From RGIG4576 sp045656705 (lineage in GTDB: Bacteria > Bacteroidota > Bacteroidia > Bacteroidales > Muribaculaceae), in the NCBI GenBank assembly GCA_045656705.1, contig JAZORR010000036.1:10664-74663 (forward strand): a stretch of 64,000 bases of DNA. Direction: 5' to 3'. The position numbers were made by a program, and so were the translations under genes. The notes beneath the pieces were generated by a model. That model made no database searches, had not been told where the DNA came from, and saw nothing but the letters and a program-made list of their open reading frames with translations. Within the stretch, counting starts at the first letter, position 1. Every line of letters starts with the position of its first letter. Below are positions 34,770 through 44,013 of the stretch, piece after piece.

Positions 34770-37073
34770 CTACTTTAAAAACTTTGGTGCTGTGATGGGG
34801 AATCCTATGTTCACTCCAAAGTTCCAATTTCGTGATGGGTAATTTAAGTAATTTGTGTATATGCTGAATGTGGCAAATGGCAGGCGATAGATGATAGATG
34901 CTTCGCCTAAATAATTTACTTCGTCGAACCATTTCCCATATTCTGCTTTCATGTTTTGCCCCTCGATTATTTTTTGGAAAGGAGCGAAGGCGTAAAATTC
35001 TGTGCGTAGCTGTAGCTTCTCGTTTATTTTGAAAATTGGCATAATGCCGCCGGCTACATAAGAATTGGCTCTGAATGCGGGGTTGAAATAGTTTTTTGTA
35101 GCTGGAGTGGGGCAGAATGCTGAAGCCTGCACAATGTTGGCTGTGTAGTTTTCCACTAATGGTTTAGTGGATGCCACAGCATTTATTTTTGTTCCGAGCG
35201 TGAAGTGTTTAGCTATTTTGAAGTAATTTTCGAGGTCAAATTCTGCCTGTATCCAAGTAAGTTTTCGCGATTCTCGGTTGGCGGGTGCGACGTTTGCCGG
35301 GTTTGGAATGAATGAATAGTCGCCGGTGATACCTATTATATTAAATGCAGTGTGGTTGCCTTCAGTGGCAAATGTGGTGTGGTTGAGCGTGTTTCGGGTT
35401 ATGCCGATTTTCGCCTGGCCAAGTGTGTAGGTGGCTTTGTCTTGCTTGGCTGTGCTAAAATTGGAGGTATTTGATGGGTAGAATCGATCGCGAAGGAGGG
35501 CATATCCTGCGCTAATGTCTAATTTAGCCTTACGGCCGATGGCCATCTCATACGATAGGCGAATGTGATTGTCGTAGTTGATGATGAACGTAGGGAGTTC
35601 ATCGCTGTAGAATAACATATCACTTTCGTAGAATTTTTGCTTAGAAGCCACTGCTTGAAGTGATATCTGCGATGGGAAACTTGTGCGTAGCGATATTTTA
35701 GCACTACCTTCGGCGGCGTAATAAGACTGTCCGATCCATGCTTTCACCGATGCGTCGAATGAATTCATGCTCAGAGTGCTGTATTTTGTACCTAAAAAGA
35801 GCATACTATTAGTGGATGAAGTTATGAATCCTCCAATTTCTGCGGAATAATTGTTTTTTGGCGTGGCTTGGAGGTGGAGCGCGAATGTGCGCGATGAGTC
35901 GCAGAAATGAGCTGTGGGGATTAAATCCTTTAATTTCTGCGATGAAATGGCGTGATAGTATGATATTTTAGCTTCTTCGATGTCGAAGGTTGAACTTTTG
36001 CTATGCTTGAAAAGTGTTTCGATATATTCGTTTTGAGATGAATTGTTGGTGCCTATTACTTCTACTTTGTCAAAGATTATGGCAGGAGTTTGACTCTTGA
36101 AAGTGTTGCGCGCGATGGCACGTGCATTTTTAGAAATGCGTGTGGGAACTCTTTCCTTGATAGAGTCGATGATTTCCATTGCGTGCTGATAACCGATGTT
36201 GTAAATTTCTTGTGCTTTCTCGAAATCGAGCAAGGTGAATTTACTTAGGTTTATATTTAATCTCACTCCTATGGAATCGGGGATGTATGCACCGTGGTCT
36301 TGGATTACCATAGCTTCCACCTGGTCTACGGGATTGTTTACATTAATTTTGGAACTTGCGGTGGAAACGTCCACGCCGATGATGAAATCGGGTGCAAAAT
36401 CCTTGCGCATAACATCGACAGGGAAATTGTCGTAAATGCCACCGTCGAAAAGAGGTACGCCGTCCTTATATATAGGTTTGAAGATGAGTGGAAACGACAT
36501 AGAAGCTCTGATGGCTTCGCCTAAATCGCCCGATGAACACACGAGTTTTTGCTTGTGGAACACATCTGATGCAATGCAACGGAAAGGGATGAATAGGCGA
36601 TTGAAGTCGCCATTGCATTGTGCAGTATATGCCGAAAATAATTCCATGAATGCAAAATTCATAGGAATAGGATTTATAAGACTTGAAGGGAAAATGCTCG
36701 AATGAGTATTGGTGGAGTCTTTAATGGCAAAGTTGATGGTGGCAAAAGCAGGAGAAGGCTCGCTTTTGTCGAAATAATATGTGAGGTTAGGGTTGATAAC
36801 GCCGGTAGACCAATCGGTGAAATCTTTAGACATAAGTAATGTCATCATCTCTTGTGGAGAATATCCAGATGCATATAATCCACCTACGATGGCTCCCATA
36901 GATGTGCCTGTGATATAGTCGACAGGGATGTTGTTGTCTTCGAGTGCTTGAATAACTCCGATATGAGCAATGCCTTTAGCGCCCCCACCACTGAGTACAA
37001 GTCCTACAGATTGGGCTTGTAGTGTAATGGTGGTGAGGAGCAGTAGCATTATATTTGTGTAAAATCTTTTCAT
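34770..37073 (-). CDS. Patatin-like phospholipase with C-terminal POTRA/outer-membrane barrel
   Basis: 767 residues from ATG 37073 (chosen over an ATG at 37136 because it starts a signal peptide, MKRFYTNIMLLLLTTITLQAQ). The catalytic dyad is intact: oxyanion GGGAKG (29-34), nucleophile S58 in GTSMG, and D210 in FDGGIYDNFP. Residues about 300-380 (IIFDKVEVIGTNNSSQNEYIETLF) look like one POTRA domain, and the rest is beta-strand rich, ending NFGVNIGFPITAPKFLK. This layout matches type Vd (PlpD-like) or BamA-type patatins, which display or place a lipase at the outer membrane. It is 56 bp downstream of serB. Confidence 0.88.
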   Translation of the reverse strand: MKRFYTNIMLLLLTTITLQAQSVGLVLSGGGAKGIAHIGVIQALEDNNIPVDYITGTSMGAIVGGLYASGYSPQEMMTLLMSKDFTDWSTGVINPNLTYYFDKSEPSPAFATINFAIKDSTNTHSSIFPSSLINPIPMNFAFMELFSAYTAQCNGDFNRLFIPFRCIASDVFHKQKLVCSSGDLGEAIRASMSFPLIFKPIYKDGVPLFDGGIYDNFPVDVMRKDFAPDFIIGVDVSTASSKINVNNPVDQVEAMVIQDHGAYIPDSIGVRLNINLSKFTLLDFEKAQEIYNIGYQHAMEIIDSIKERVPTRISKNARAIARNTFKSQTPAIIFDKVEVIGTNNSSQNEYIETLFKHSKSSTFDIEEAKISYYHAISSQKLKDLIPTAHFCDSSRTFALHLQATPKNNYSAEIGGFITSSTNSMLFLGTKYSTLSMNSFDASVKAWIGQSYYAAEGSAKISLRTSFPSQISLQAVASKQKFYESDMLFYSDELPTFIINYDNHIRLSYEMAIGRKAKLDISAGYALLRDRFYPSNTSNFSTAKQDKATYTLGQAKIGITRNTLNHTTFATEGNHTAFNIIGITGDYSFIPNPANVAPANRESRKLTWIQAEFDLENYFKIAKHFTLGTKINAVASTKPLVENYTANIVQASAFCPTPATKNYFNPAFRANSYVAGGIMPIFKINEKLQLRTEFYAFAPFQKIIEGQNMKAEYGKWFDEVNYLGEASIIYRLPFATFSIYTNYLNYPSRNWNFGVNIGFPITAPKFLK

Positions 37074-37129
37074 AATATTAAAGGTTAGTTTTTTTATAAA
37101 TGAATTAAGTGTGAATTTCTTTGTTTTTA

Positions 37130-38371
37130 TTAGCATTGACTATTGTCGGTGATGAATGAATCTTTAAATCCCATAAAATATAACACGCCATCGATGCCTG
37201 TGGTTGAAATGCTTTGTTTTGCACCAGCCTTCACCTTAGGTTTAGCGTGGTAGGCGATACCTAAACCTGCGATAGATAGCATTGGTAGGTCATTTGCTCC
37301 GTCGCCCACGGCAATGGTTTGCGCAATGTCTACATTTTCTACTTGTGCAATGAGACGAAGTAGTTCGGCTTTACGTTTTCCGTCAACGATTTCGCCTACA
37401 TATCGACCTGTGAGTTTTCCGTCGACTATTTCAAGTTCGTTGGCATAAACGTAATCTATACCAAATTTTTGCTTCAAATAGTTGCCGAAATAGGTAAATC
37501 CCCCTGATAAAATGGCAATTTTGTAGCCTGTGCGTTTGAGTACAGTCATCAGGCGTTCTATACCTTCGGACATTGGTAGATTTTCGGCGATTTCGCGCAT
37601 AACGCTTGCGTCGAGTCCTTTGAGAAGAGTCACTCTTTGTGTGAAACTTTCTTTGAAATCGATTTCGCCACGCATAGCAGCTTCGGTGATGGCTTTCACT
37701 TGGTCGCCAACTCCAGCTTTCATCGCCAATTCATCGATGACTTCGGTTTCGATGAGTGTGGAATCCATATCGAAACAGATGAGACGGCGACTGCGACGGA
37801 AGATGGTGTCTTCTTGCATAGAAACATCGAAATCGAGCGATGAAGCGAGTTCCATAAGTTCCTTTTGCATCTTAGTCTTATCGGATGGAGTGCCGCGCAC
37901 TGAAAATTCAATGCATGATTTGTCTAAGGCTTCCTCTCCTTCGTGAAGAGGCATACGGCCTGTGAGTCGCTGGATAGCATCGATGTTGAGTCCTTGTTCG
38001 GCAACAACTTTTGATACGGCACCTATTTGCTTGGCGGTGATGCGTCGGCCTAAGATGGCGATAATCCATCGATGTTTGCCTTGTCGCGCCACCCATTCGT
38101 TATAAGCTTCGATTGTGACAGGGCTGAAACGGATAGAGACGTTCATTTCGCCAGCTTTGAAAAGAAGCTCTTTCATAATGTTGCCACTTTGCTCGCTTGT
38201 GGTCTTAAAAAGTATACCCAAAGAGAGGTGGTGGTGGATGTCGGCCTGACCAATGTCGAGGATAGAAGCATCGTATTTACCGAGGATTTCGGTAAGTGCA
38301 GAAGTAAGGCCGGGACGATCGTTGCCTGCTATATTAATAAGGATGATTTCGTAATTGTTGTTATTTTCCAT
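37130..38371 (-). CDS. serB: Phosphoserine phosphatase with N-terminal ACT domains
   Basis: 413 residues. The N-terminal half has two ACT-like regulatory domains (ILINIAGNDRPGLTSALTEILG; WIIAILGRRITAKQIGAVSKVV). The catalytic half is a HAD phosphatase: FDMDSTLIETEVIDELA with the nucleophile Asp, ILSGGFTYFG, and VGDGANDLPML. It converts phosphoserine to serine in the last step of serine synthesis. A length over 400 residues with double ACT is usual in Bacteroidetes. A -7 box TAACTTTG lies on the minus strand at 38465-38458 without a clear -33. Confidence 0.94.
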   Translation of the reverse strand: MENNNNYEIILINIAGNDRPGLTSALTEILGKYDASILDIGQADIHHHLSLGILFKTTSEQSGNIMKELLFKAGEMNVSIRFSPVTIEAYNEWVARQGKHRWIIAILGRRITAKQIGAVSKVVAEQGLNIDAIQRLTGRMPLHEGEEALDKSCIEFSVRGTPSDKTKMQKELMELASSLDFDVSMQEDTIFRRSRRLICFDMDSTLIETEVIDELAMKAGVGDQVKAITEAAMRGEIDFKESFTQRVTLLKGLDASVMREIAENLPMSEGIERLMTVLKRTGYKIAILSGGFTYFGNYLKQKFGIDYVYANELEIVDGKLTGRYVGEIVDGKRKAELLRLIAQVENVDIAQTIAVGDGANDLPMLSIAGLGIAYHAKPKVKAGAKQSISTTGIDGVLYFMGFKDSFITDNSQC

Positions 38372-38905
38372 TTTATTTAAATTTTATAGAATTTCTGTGA
38401 ATTCCGTGGTTAGTTTAAAAATCTTTTTCAAAAATAGTGATAATTTTTTTGATTGCACAAAGTTACAACGCATTTTATGCTTTTGTTTCCTTAAAAAGGA
38501 TAATTTGGCGAAATTTTTACATTTTTTTATGAGAATAAATAGGGTGAGGTTAAAATTGGGGTGTGGGAGTTTGTAAATGTTAATTATGTGGGGATTTTAT
38601 GGAGGAGAATGCGTGGAAAAGTGCGATGGAATCGTGTTTTTAACTAATAAACTTAAAATATGTTTAAATGTTAAAATTGCGTAGTTTCTTATTTCTTTTA
38701 ATGAGTTGTATTTCAGTTTATTGAAAGGCGGAGTGAGGACGTGTGATTTGCGTAGTAAAATATTTTGTATTATCTTTGCAGAGAAATTAATGCAGGAGAG
38801 TAGTGCTTGATGTATGAAACCCATGCGTAGACGCCGAAAATCGGCGCAAGGAGTGAGCGAAATTGAAAGCTGAAAGCTCCTTATTTATGAACTTAAAAGA
38901 GAAAG
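38372..38905. other. Gene-free 534-bp region between serB and the thioredoxin-like gene
   Basis: No reading frame here looks coding. It holds the serB -7 box (38465-38458, minus), the promoter at 38747-38778 (plus), and a leader with a small hairpin CGCCGA/TCGGCG at 38832-38846, embedded in a locally GC-rich patch, about 60 nt before the next gene. Confidence 0.5.
38747..38778 (+). promoter_or_regulatory. Predicted promoter of the thioredoxin-like gene
   Basis: TTTG at 38747-38750, 20 bp, TATCTTTG at 38771-38778. It implies a 120-nt structured leader before ATG 38906. Confidence 0.7.
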
Positions 38906-39388
38906 ATGAAGAAAACACTATTTACAATTGTAACTGCATGTGTTCTCCTTGTTTTCTTGGCAGCGAATAGTTCAAATCCTAAAGGAAATGGTTTAGGTCG
39001 CATAGCCCCAAACTTTGTGACAGAAAATGAATTTAGGAGATTTGAATTGCAACGCAACAATGAAAATTATGTACTACTCACTTTCTGGAACTCGGTAGAT
39101 GCTGAATCTCGTATTGCCAATGTGACATACGACCGAGCTTTGAAAAATGTGAAGGGAATTGAGTATATAGCCATTAATTTTGATAAATCTTATGGTGTGT
39201 ATCGTGAGATGTTGAAGCTTGATGGTGTGAACAGTGTAAAGCAATTTTATGACTGTGATGGCGAAGAAGGAAAATTATATTCGCGATACGGTTTGAAAAA
39301 AGGAATGAAATCACTTTTGCTTGATAAATCGGGAAAAGTGATAGCAGAAAACCCTACTGTAAGAGAATTGAATGATTTAATTCACTAA
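38906..39388 (+). CDS. Thioredoxin-fold (TlpA-like) exported protein lacking the CxxC motif
   Basis: 160 residues with an N-terminal signal or anchor (MKKTLFTIVTACVLLVFLAA). The fold is recognisable: APNFVTENEF, YVLLTFWNSVDAESR (in place of the usual WCxxC), GIEYIAINFDKSYGVYREML, and a C-terminal KGMKSLLLDKSGKVIAENP. Where TlpA-like oxidoreductases have CPxC after the Trp, this protein has NSVDAES, so it should not do thiol exchange. Its role is unknown; a structural or binding role is possible. It is monocistronic between its own promoter and terminator. Confidence 0.78.
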   Translation: MKKTLFTIVTACVLLVFLAANSSNPKGNGLGRIAPNFVTENEFRRFELQRNNENYVLLTFWNSVDAESRIANVTYDRALKNVKGIEYIAINFDKSYGVYREMLKLDGVNSVKQFYDCDGEEGKLYSRYGLKKGMKSLLLDKSGKVIAENPTVRELNDLIH

Positions 39389-39390
39389 TA

Positions 39391-39428
39391 AATTAAGGCT
39401 GTGAGGAGTAATCGTCACAGCCTTAATT
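39391..39428 (+). terminator. Terminator of the thioredoxin-like gene
   Basis: AATTAAGGCTGTGA (39391-39404) pairs perfectly with TCACAGCCTTAATT (39415-39428) around a 10-nt loop; a short T-rich stretch (39427-39436) follows. Confidence 0.85.
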
Positions 39429-39456
39429 GTGTTTTTGGAAGGTGTAGCCTTGTACG

Positions 39457-39490
39457 AAAAAAGCCGCGGACTTGATGTCTACGGCTTTTA
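39457..39490 (-). terminator. Terminator of the ndk-M23 peptidase operon
   Basis: AAAAGCCG (39459-39466) pairs with CGGCTTTT (39482-39489), with GAC/GTC inside. Read on the minus strand it ends in a run of T (39462-39457). Confidence 0.8.
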
Positions 39491-39505
39491 TGTTCTGTAT
39501 TGGTG

Positions 39506-40444
39506 TTATTTTACACGAATTACGCGTCCTACTTTTAGGGTAGAGGTCTTTGATAGGCCATTCAAGCGACAAAGAGCTGCAACAGATGTGCCGTGGTTAG
39601 CGGCGATTTTGCCGAGGCTGTCACCTTTGCGTATTCTATAGGTGCCTTTACCTTTATATTGGTTTTTCTTGCCTTTTGCTCTGTATTTAGAAGAAGGCGA
39701 GTAATCACGCGATTTCTTAAACGATTTCTTGTCGAAAGTATAAGTATCGGTGTGAGTGGTCTTGTTTTTGAAATCGAAAATGGCTTGAGGGTTGATAGCA
39801 TAACCCATATAGCGAGTTTCGAAGTGTAGGTGCGCACCAAAACTGCGACCAGTGTTACCGCCAAGTGCGATAGGTTGGCCCACCTTTACATCTTGTCCGT
39901 CTTGAACGAGGAATTTAGAAAGGTGACCGTATACTGTTTCGAGTTCGTTTTCGTGACGAAGGATGATATAGTAGCCATAACCGCGGCGCTCGTAATTGGT
40001 GAGTCGCACTCTACCACTGAAAGCTGCATATACTGTATCGCCTGTGTGAAGTTTTAGGTCGACACCTTTGTGCATACGACGGAAACGAGGGCGATATCCA
40101 TAAGGTGAAGTGACTCTACCAGGGCATGGGATTGCAAATTTGCTTACATCTATGACCTTAGTATCAGGAACTTTGCTTTGGTCGTAAGGGTTAACCAAGC
40201 GACTATCCCAACCTTCGGAATAGATGTCCATTTCTGGCTCTTCTTCTTCGAGCCATTGGTGAGCAAAGGCTTCAGTGTCTTGAAGTTTGATTTGGTCTTG
40301 CACCTTCGATTGTGAAGCGAGCAGTCTGGCGTGTGTTTTGTTGTAGTCGGAAACAGACTGCAAATTCTGAGCCTCAGCATTCTGCATGAAGCAGAACGCC
40401 GATAAAGCAGTGCATCCGAGTATGATAAGTTTCTTAAAATTCAT
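39506..40444 (-). CDS. M23 (LytM-type) peptidoglycan endopeptidase with LysM domain
   Basis: 312 residues from ATG 40444, with a signal peptide (MNFKKLIILGCTALSAFCF...AEAQ). The M23 domain (about 130-235) has the zinc-site motifs in GRVTSPYGYRPRFRRMHKG, HKGVDL, and GAHLHFE, so it should be an active metallo-endopeptidase cutting peptide cross-links. A LysM module at the C-terminus (YRIRKGDSLGKIAANHGTSV, KVGRVIRVK) binds peptidoglycan. A basic linker joins them. It starts 27 bp after ndk and probably shares its transcript. Confidence 0.93.
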   Translation of the reverse strand: MNFKKLIILGCTALSAFCFMQNAEAQNLQSVSDYNKTHARLLASQSKVQDQIKLQDTEAFAHQWLEEEEPEMDIYSEGWDSRLVNPYDQSKVPDTKVIDVSKFAIPCPGRVTSPYGYRPRFRRMHKGVDLKLHTGDTVYAAFSGRVRLTNYERRGYGYYIILRHENELETVYGHLSKFLVQDGQDVKVGQPIALGGNTGRSFGAHLHFETRYMGYAINPQAIFDFKNKTTHTDTYTFDKKSFKKSRDYSPSSKYRAKGKKNQYKGKGTYRIRKGDSLGKIAANHGTSVAALCRLNGLSKTSTLKVGRVIRVK

Positions 40445-40471
40445 TATATAGTTAAGTTGCAATTAAGTCTT

Positions 40472-40930
40472 TTATAGTTCGTCATCAGCATAGATGAGAT
40501 TCATAGCTGCAGGAGTGTAGTCGAAGATTTCTTCAGGTTTGAAGAAACGATTGATTTCAATAGCTGCATTTTCAATTGAATCTGATGCATGCACCACATT
40601 TTCGATACCCATACTATAGTCGCCTCTGATAGTACCAGGAGCCGCATTGCGACCATTGGTGGCACCAGTCATATTACGCACTACTTGCACAGCATCGATG
40701 CCCTTAAGACAGATTACAATTACAGGAAGGCATTGCATAGAATTTTTAATGCGATTGAAGAACGGACGATCGATAAGATGAGCATAATGCTCTTCGACGA
40801 TGGCATCGCTCAATTGCATCATTTTCATACCAGCAATGATTAACCCTTTTTTGATAAAACGGTCGATGATTTCGCCTGAAATGCCACGGCCCATAGCCGA
40901 TGGTTTAAGTATAACTAAGGTTTTTTCCAT
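40472..40930 (-). CDS. ndk: Nucleoside-diphosphate kinase
   Basis: 152 residues from ATG 40930, which begins the standard EKTLVILKPSAMGRG sequence; a longer reading frame upstream overlaps the promoter and is not used. The active-site region NVVHASDSIENAAIEI holds the phosphorylated histidine (near residue 113), and NMTGATNGRNAAPGTIRGDY is the nucleotide-binding segment. It equalises NTP pools by transferring the gamma phosphate. An insertion near residues 45-65 is typical of Bacteroidetes forms. Confidence 0.95.
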   Translation of the reverse strand: MEKTLVILKPSAMGRGISGEIIDRFIKKGLIIAGMKMMQLSDAIVEEHYAHLIDRPFFNRIKNSMQCLPVIVICLKGIDAVQVVRNMTGATNGRNAAPGTIRGDYSMGIENVVHASDSIENAAIEINRFFKPEEIFDYTPAAMNLIYADDEL

Positions 40931-41001
40931 ATAATTGTCTTCTTTTTTAGGTTTAAGGGGCTGAATTTCGGAGTCAACCCACTGATTTACATAAAACTTT
41001 T

Positions 41002-41031
41002 CAAAGATACTGAATTTATTCAGAATACAAA
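41002..41031 (-). promoter_or_regulatory. Predicted ndk promoter
   Basis: On the minus strand, TTTG (41031-41028), 18 bp, TATCTTTG (41009-41002). The spacing is slightly short. The leader would be about 65 nt, which supports the ATG at 40930. Confidence 0.55.
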
Positions 41032-41174
41032 ACACGGAAAATTTACCAATGTTTAAGATTGTGTTAATTTTAACGAATGCTTGTGTGTTAAATGCTTGAT
41101 ATAAAGGTTAGTAATTCCATTAAGGTGGTAATGGGATTAACTTTACTTAACTAAAGAGGGTGGTAAAAATATTG

Positions 41175-43265
41175 TTAACTAATCAAACTCCAATTGGCTT
41201 GCTTTTGGTATAAGAATGAAAGATGTTGCGACATTGAAGCGTAAGCAGGGTTTTGAAGTTTTTCGTCCTTTTCGAGGATTTCGCGTGCAGTGTCGCGTGC
41301 AAGTTGTACTACTAGCCCATCGTGAGCAAGGTCGGCAATCTTCAATGTGAACGAAATACCACTTTGTTGAGTACCCTCCATATCACCAGGGCCGCGAAGT
41401 TTCATATCCTCTTCGGCCACAACGAAACCGTCGTTGGTATCGGTCATAACTTTCAGACGATGACGAGTTTCCTTGCTGAGCTTTTGTTGCGACATAAGGA
41501 TACAATATGATTGGTCGGCACCTCGTCCCACACGACCACGCAATTGGTGGAGTTGTGCAAGTCCGAAACGTTCGGCATTTTCGATTACCATCACCGACGC
41601 ATTAGGCACATTTACTCCCACTTCAATCACAGTGGTAGCCACCATAATGTGAGCTTGATAGCTGAAGAAAAGTTGCATTTGGTGATCTTTTTCGGCAGGT
41701 CGCATCTTTCCATGCACAAAGCACACTTTATAGCTTGGGAAAGTTTCCTTGATGGTTTCGTAGCCATCTTCAAGGTTTTGGAGGTCGAGTTTCTCGTTTT
41801 CCTGAATGAGAGGATAGACGATGTAGATTTGACGACCAAGCTTTAGTTGTTCGCCAATAAACCGGTAAACGTTTTGTCGCTGATTGTCAAATCGTAGCAC
41901 TGTGGTAACGGGTTTGCGACCAGGAGGCAGTTCGTCGATAACCGACACATCAAGGTCGCCATAAACTGTCATAGCAAGAGTGCGAGGTATAGGCGTTGCC
42001 GTCATCACCAAGATGTGAGGAGGAGTGGAGTTTTTTCGCCACATCTTAGCACGCTGAGCCACACCAAAACGATGTTGCTCGTCGATGACGCACAATCCGA
42101 GGTTTTTGAAATTTACAGTATCCTCAAGTACGGCATGTGTGCCGATGAGGATGTGTAGTTCGCCCGATAGGAGTTGTGCGTGGATACAATCTCGGTCGGA
42201 TTTCTTGGTGGAACCTGTGAGAAGAGCCACATTGATACCAAGCGGTGTGAGCATATTCTTCACAGAGTCGAAGTGTTGTGATGCAAGGATTTCGGTGGGT
42301 GCAATGATGCAAGCCTGATACCCATTGTCGAGAGCAATGAGTGTGGACATCACAGCCACGAGAGTCTTGCCACTACCCACATCGCCTTGCAAAAGTCGGT
42401 TCATCTGTCGGCCGGTGCCCATATCTCGGCGTATTTCACGAATCACGCGTTTTTGGGCATTGGTGAGAGGGAAAGGGAGTGCCGTATTGTAGAAACCATT
42501 GAAATAGTTGCCAATATGATCGAATTTAAATCCAAGAATCTTACTATTGCGAGACTTTGTGAAACTTAAAATATTGAGTTGCAAGAAAAATAATTCGTCG
42601 AATTTAAGTCTCAATTGTGCTCTTTGAAGGTCTTGGATAGAGCGAGGTTTGTGAATGTTGGTAAGTGCCTCGTGCAAGCTTATGAGTTTGTTGCGTTCAA
42701 GAACTTCACGAGGAACCACATCTCTTATGCAATTGATTGAGGCAAGAAGACTCTCCTGAAGTTGCTGCATAGTGCGTGATGTGAAACCACTATTTCTCAT
42801 TTTCTCGGTGAGAGTGTAGATGCCTCTCAGCCCAGAGCAATCGGAGTTTGGTTTGTTTTCTTCTACCTCAGGGTGTGATATGCTATAACGATTGTTGAAA
42901 ATCGTAGGTTTGCCAAAAATGATATATTCTTTGCCTGTGGAAAGAGACTCTTTGATACGCTTCACAGAATTGAACCACACAATCTCAATGCTCCCTGTGC
43001 CATCGGTGAATAGGGCATGCAGACGACGGCGCGCACCTTCGCCTTGCTCGTTGAAGGTGATGAATTTTCCTTTGAGTTGGATAGACGGCATTTCGCCTTG
43101 AATGTCGGAAATGCGATGAATGTGAGTCTTGTCGAGATAACGAAACGGAAAATGATAGAGTAAGTCGTAGAATGTGAAAATTCCCAACTCCTTACCTAAT
43201 ATTTCGGCTCGTTTAGGTCCAACTCCTTTTAGAAATTTTATGTCGGTGCGTATGAGATTATTCAT
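41175..43265 (-). CDS. recG: ATP-dependent DNA helicase RecG
   Basis: 696 residues (E. coli 693). It begins with a helix-hairpin-helix-like start of the wedge region (LKGVGPKRAEILGKELGIFTFYDLLYHFPFRYLD), then the OB-like wedge domain. The helicase motor follows: GDVGSGKTLVAVM (motif I), DEQHRFGVAQR (motif II), TATPIPRTLAM (III), VATTVIEVGVNVPNA and QLRGRVGRG (V, VI). It remodels stalled forks and Holliday junctions. It overlaps the end of ispD by 8 bp, so the two genes are translationally linked. Confidence 0.96.
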   Translation of the reverse strand: MNNLIRTDIKFLKGVGPKRAEILGKELGIFTFYDLLYHFPFRYLDKTHIHRISDIQGEMPSIQLKGKFITFNEQGEGARRRLHALFTDGTGSIEIVWFNSVKRIKESLSTGKEYIIFGKPTIFNNRYSISHPEVEENKPNSDCSGLRGIYTLTEKMRNSGFTSRTMQQLQESLLASINCIRDVVPREVLERNKLISLHEALTNIHKPRSIQDLQRAQLRLKFDELFFLQLNILSFTKSRNSKILGFKFDHIGNYFNGFYNTALPFPLTNAQKRVIREIRRDMGTGRQMNRLLQGDVGSGKTLVAVMSTLIALDNGYQACIIAPTEILASQHFDSVKNMLTPLGINVALLTGSTKKSDRDCIHAQLLSGELHILIGTHAVLEDTVNFKNLGLCVIDEQHRFGVAQRAKMWRKNSTPPHILVMTATPIPRTLAMTVYGDLDVSVIDELPPGRKPVTTVLRFDNQRQNVYRFIGEQLKLGRQIYIVYPLIQENEKLDLQNLEDGYETIKETFPSYKVCFVHGKMRPAEKDHQMQLFFSYQAHIMVATTVIEVGVNVPNASVMVIENAERFGLAQLHQLRGRVGRGADQSYCILMSQQKLSKETRHRLKVMTDTNDGFVVAEEDMKLRGPGDMEGTQQSGISFTLKIADLAHDGLVVQLARDTAREILEKDEKLQNPAYASMSQHLSFLYQKQANWSLIS

Positions 43266-43932
43266 TTCGTAGTAATTCTTCTGCGATGATTAGGTCGATA
43301 GAGTGTGTGATTTTGATATTTTTAGGACTACCTTCGATAAGCGTGATATGGTGTCCAGCAGCTTCCGCTACCGATGCATCATCGGTGAAAATGTCGGAGA
43401 AAGGAGTGTTATAGGCATCTTTCAGAAGTGTAGCATCGAAAGTTTGTGGAGTTTGCACGGCTCTGAGCGAAGCTCTATTGAGAGCTTTAGAGTGCCCTTC
43501 GTTATCGGTGAAAGCGCGAATAGTGTCGGTGACTGCAATGGCAGGTACGGCAGTGCCATATATGCTTGCAGTAGCAAAAGCATTGATGATGATATCGGTG
43601 CTAATGAGAGGTCGCACACCATCGTGCACTGCAATAAGGTCGTGTTCATCGGGGGTAATGGTGTCAATAGCATTTTTTACCGAATGAAAACGAGTGTCGC
43701 CACCCACCACTATAGTATGAGGGGTGGTGAAATGGTGTGCTTCGCAAAGTTCGCTCCATTGAGATAGCTGGCTTGCTGGCAACACCACTATGATTTTGCA
43801 ATCGCATAAAGCAAATCGATTGATGGTGTGCATAAGCACAGGTACATTGTTCAGGCATAAAAATTGCTTAGGAATGTCGCTTCCGAATCTCGAACCTTTC
43901 CCACCGGCCACTATAATTGCGTATTTTGTCAT
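43258..43932 (-). CDS. ispD: 2-C-methyl-D-erythritol 4-phosphate cytidylyltransferase
   Basis: 224 residues from ATG 43932 (an upstream TTG at 43938 is less likely). The nucleotidyl-transferase signature AGGKGSRFGSDIPKQFL is at residues 8-24, followed by VHDGVRPLIS, LNRASLRAVQTPQTF and FTDDASVAEAAGHHITLIEGSPKNIKIT, all IspD hallmarks. It makes CDP-methylerythritol in the MEP isoprenoid pathway. It is co-transcribed with recG. A promoter-like element and an intervening hairpin lie upstream. Confidence 0.94.
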   Translation of the reverse strand: MTKYAIIVAGGKGSRFGSDIPKQFLCLNNVPVLMHTINRFALCDCKIIVVLPASQLSQWSELCEAHHFTTPHTIVVGGDTRFHSVKNAIDTITPDEHDLIAVHDGVRPLISTDIIINAFATASIYGTAVPAIAVTDTIRAFTDNEGHSKALNRASLRAVQTPQTFDATLLKDAYNTPFSDIFTDDASVAEAAGHHITLIEGSPKNIKITHSIDLIIAEELLRNE

Positions 43933-43981
43933 ATCCAAATCATTTTATTGCAAAATAAATAAAAAGTGTGATTATAAAAAA

Positions 43982-44013
43982 ATAAAAAGCGACTTTTTTA
44001 AGCCGCTTTTTAT
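43982..44013 (-). terminator. Hairpin between lpxH and ispD
   Basis: ATAAAAAGCG-A-CTT (from 43982) pairs with AAG-C-CGCTTTTTAT (to 44013). On the minus strand it is followed by a T-rich run. It may end the lpxH transcript, or act as an attenuator in an ispD leader since a promoter lies just upstream at 44101-44069. Confidence 0.7.

Noticed and set aside
37074..37136. 21-residue extension of the patatin protein overlapping serB
   Set aside because: The signal peptide starts at ATG 37073; the extension is Lys/Asn-rich and overlaps the serB end.
38597..38824. 75-codon minus-strand frame in the serB upstream gap
   Set aside because: No recognisable features, it covers the plus-strand promoter, and AT-rich DNA easily yields such frames.
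40931..41035. 35-residue N-terminal extension of Ndk
   Set aside because: It overlaps the predicted promoter and precedes the conserved Ndk N-terminus; the ATG at 40930 is standard.
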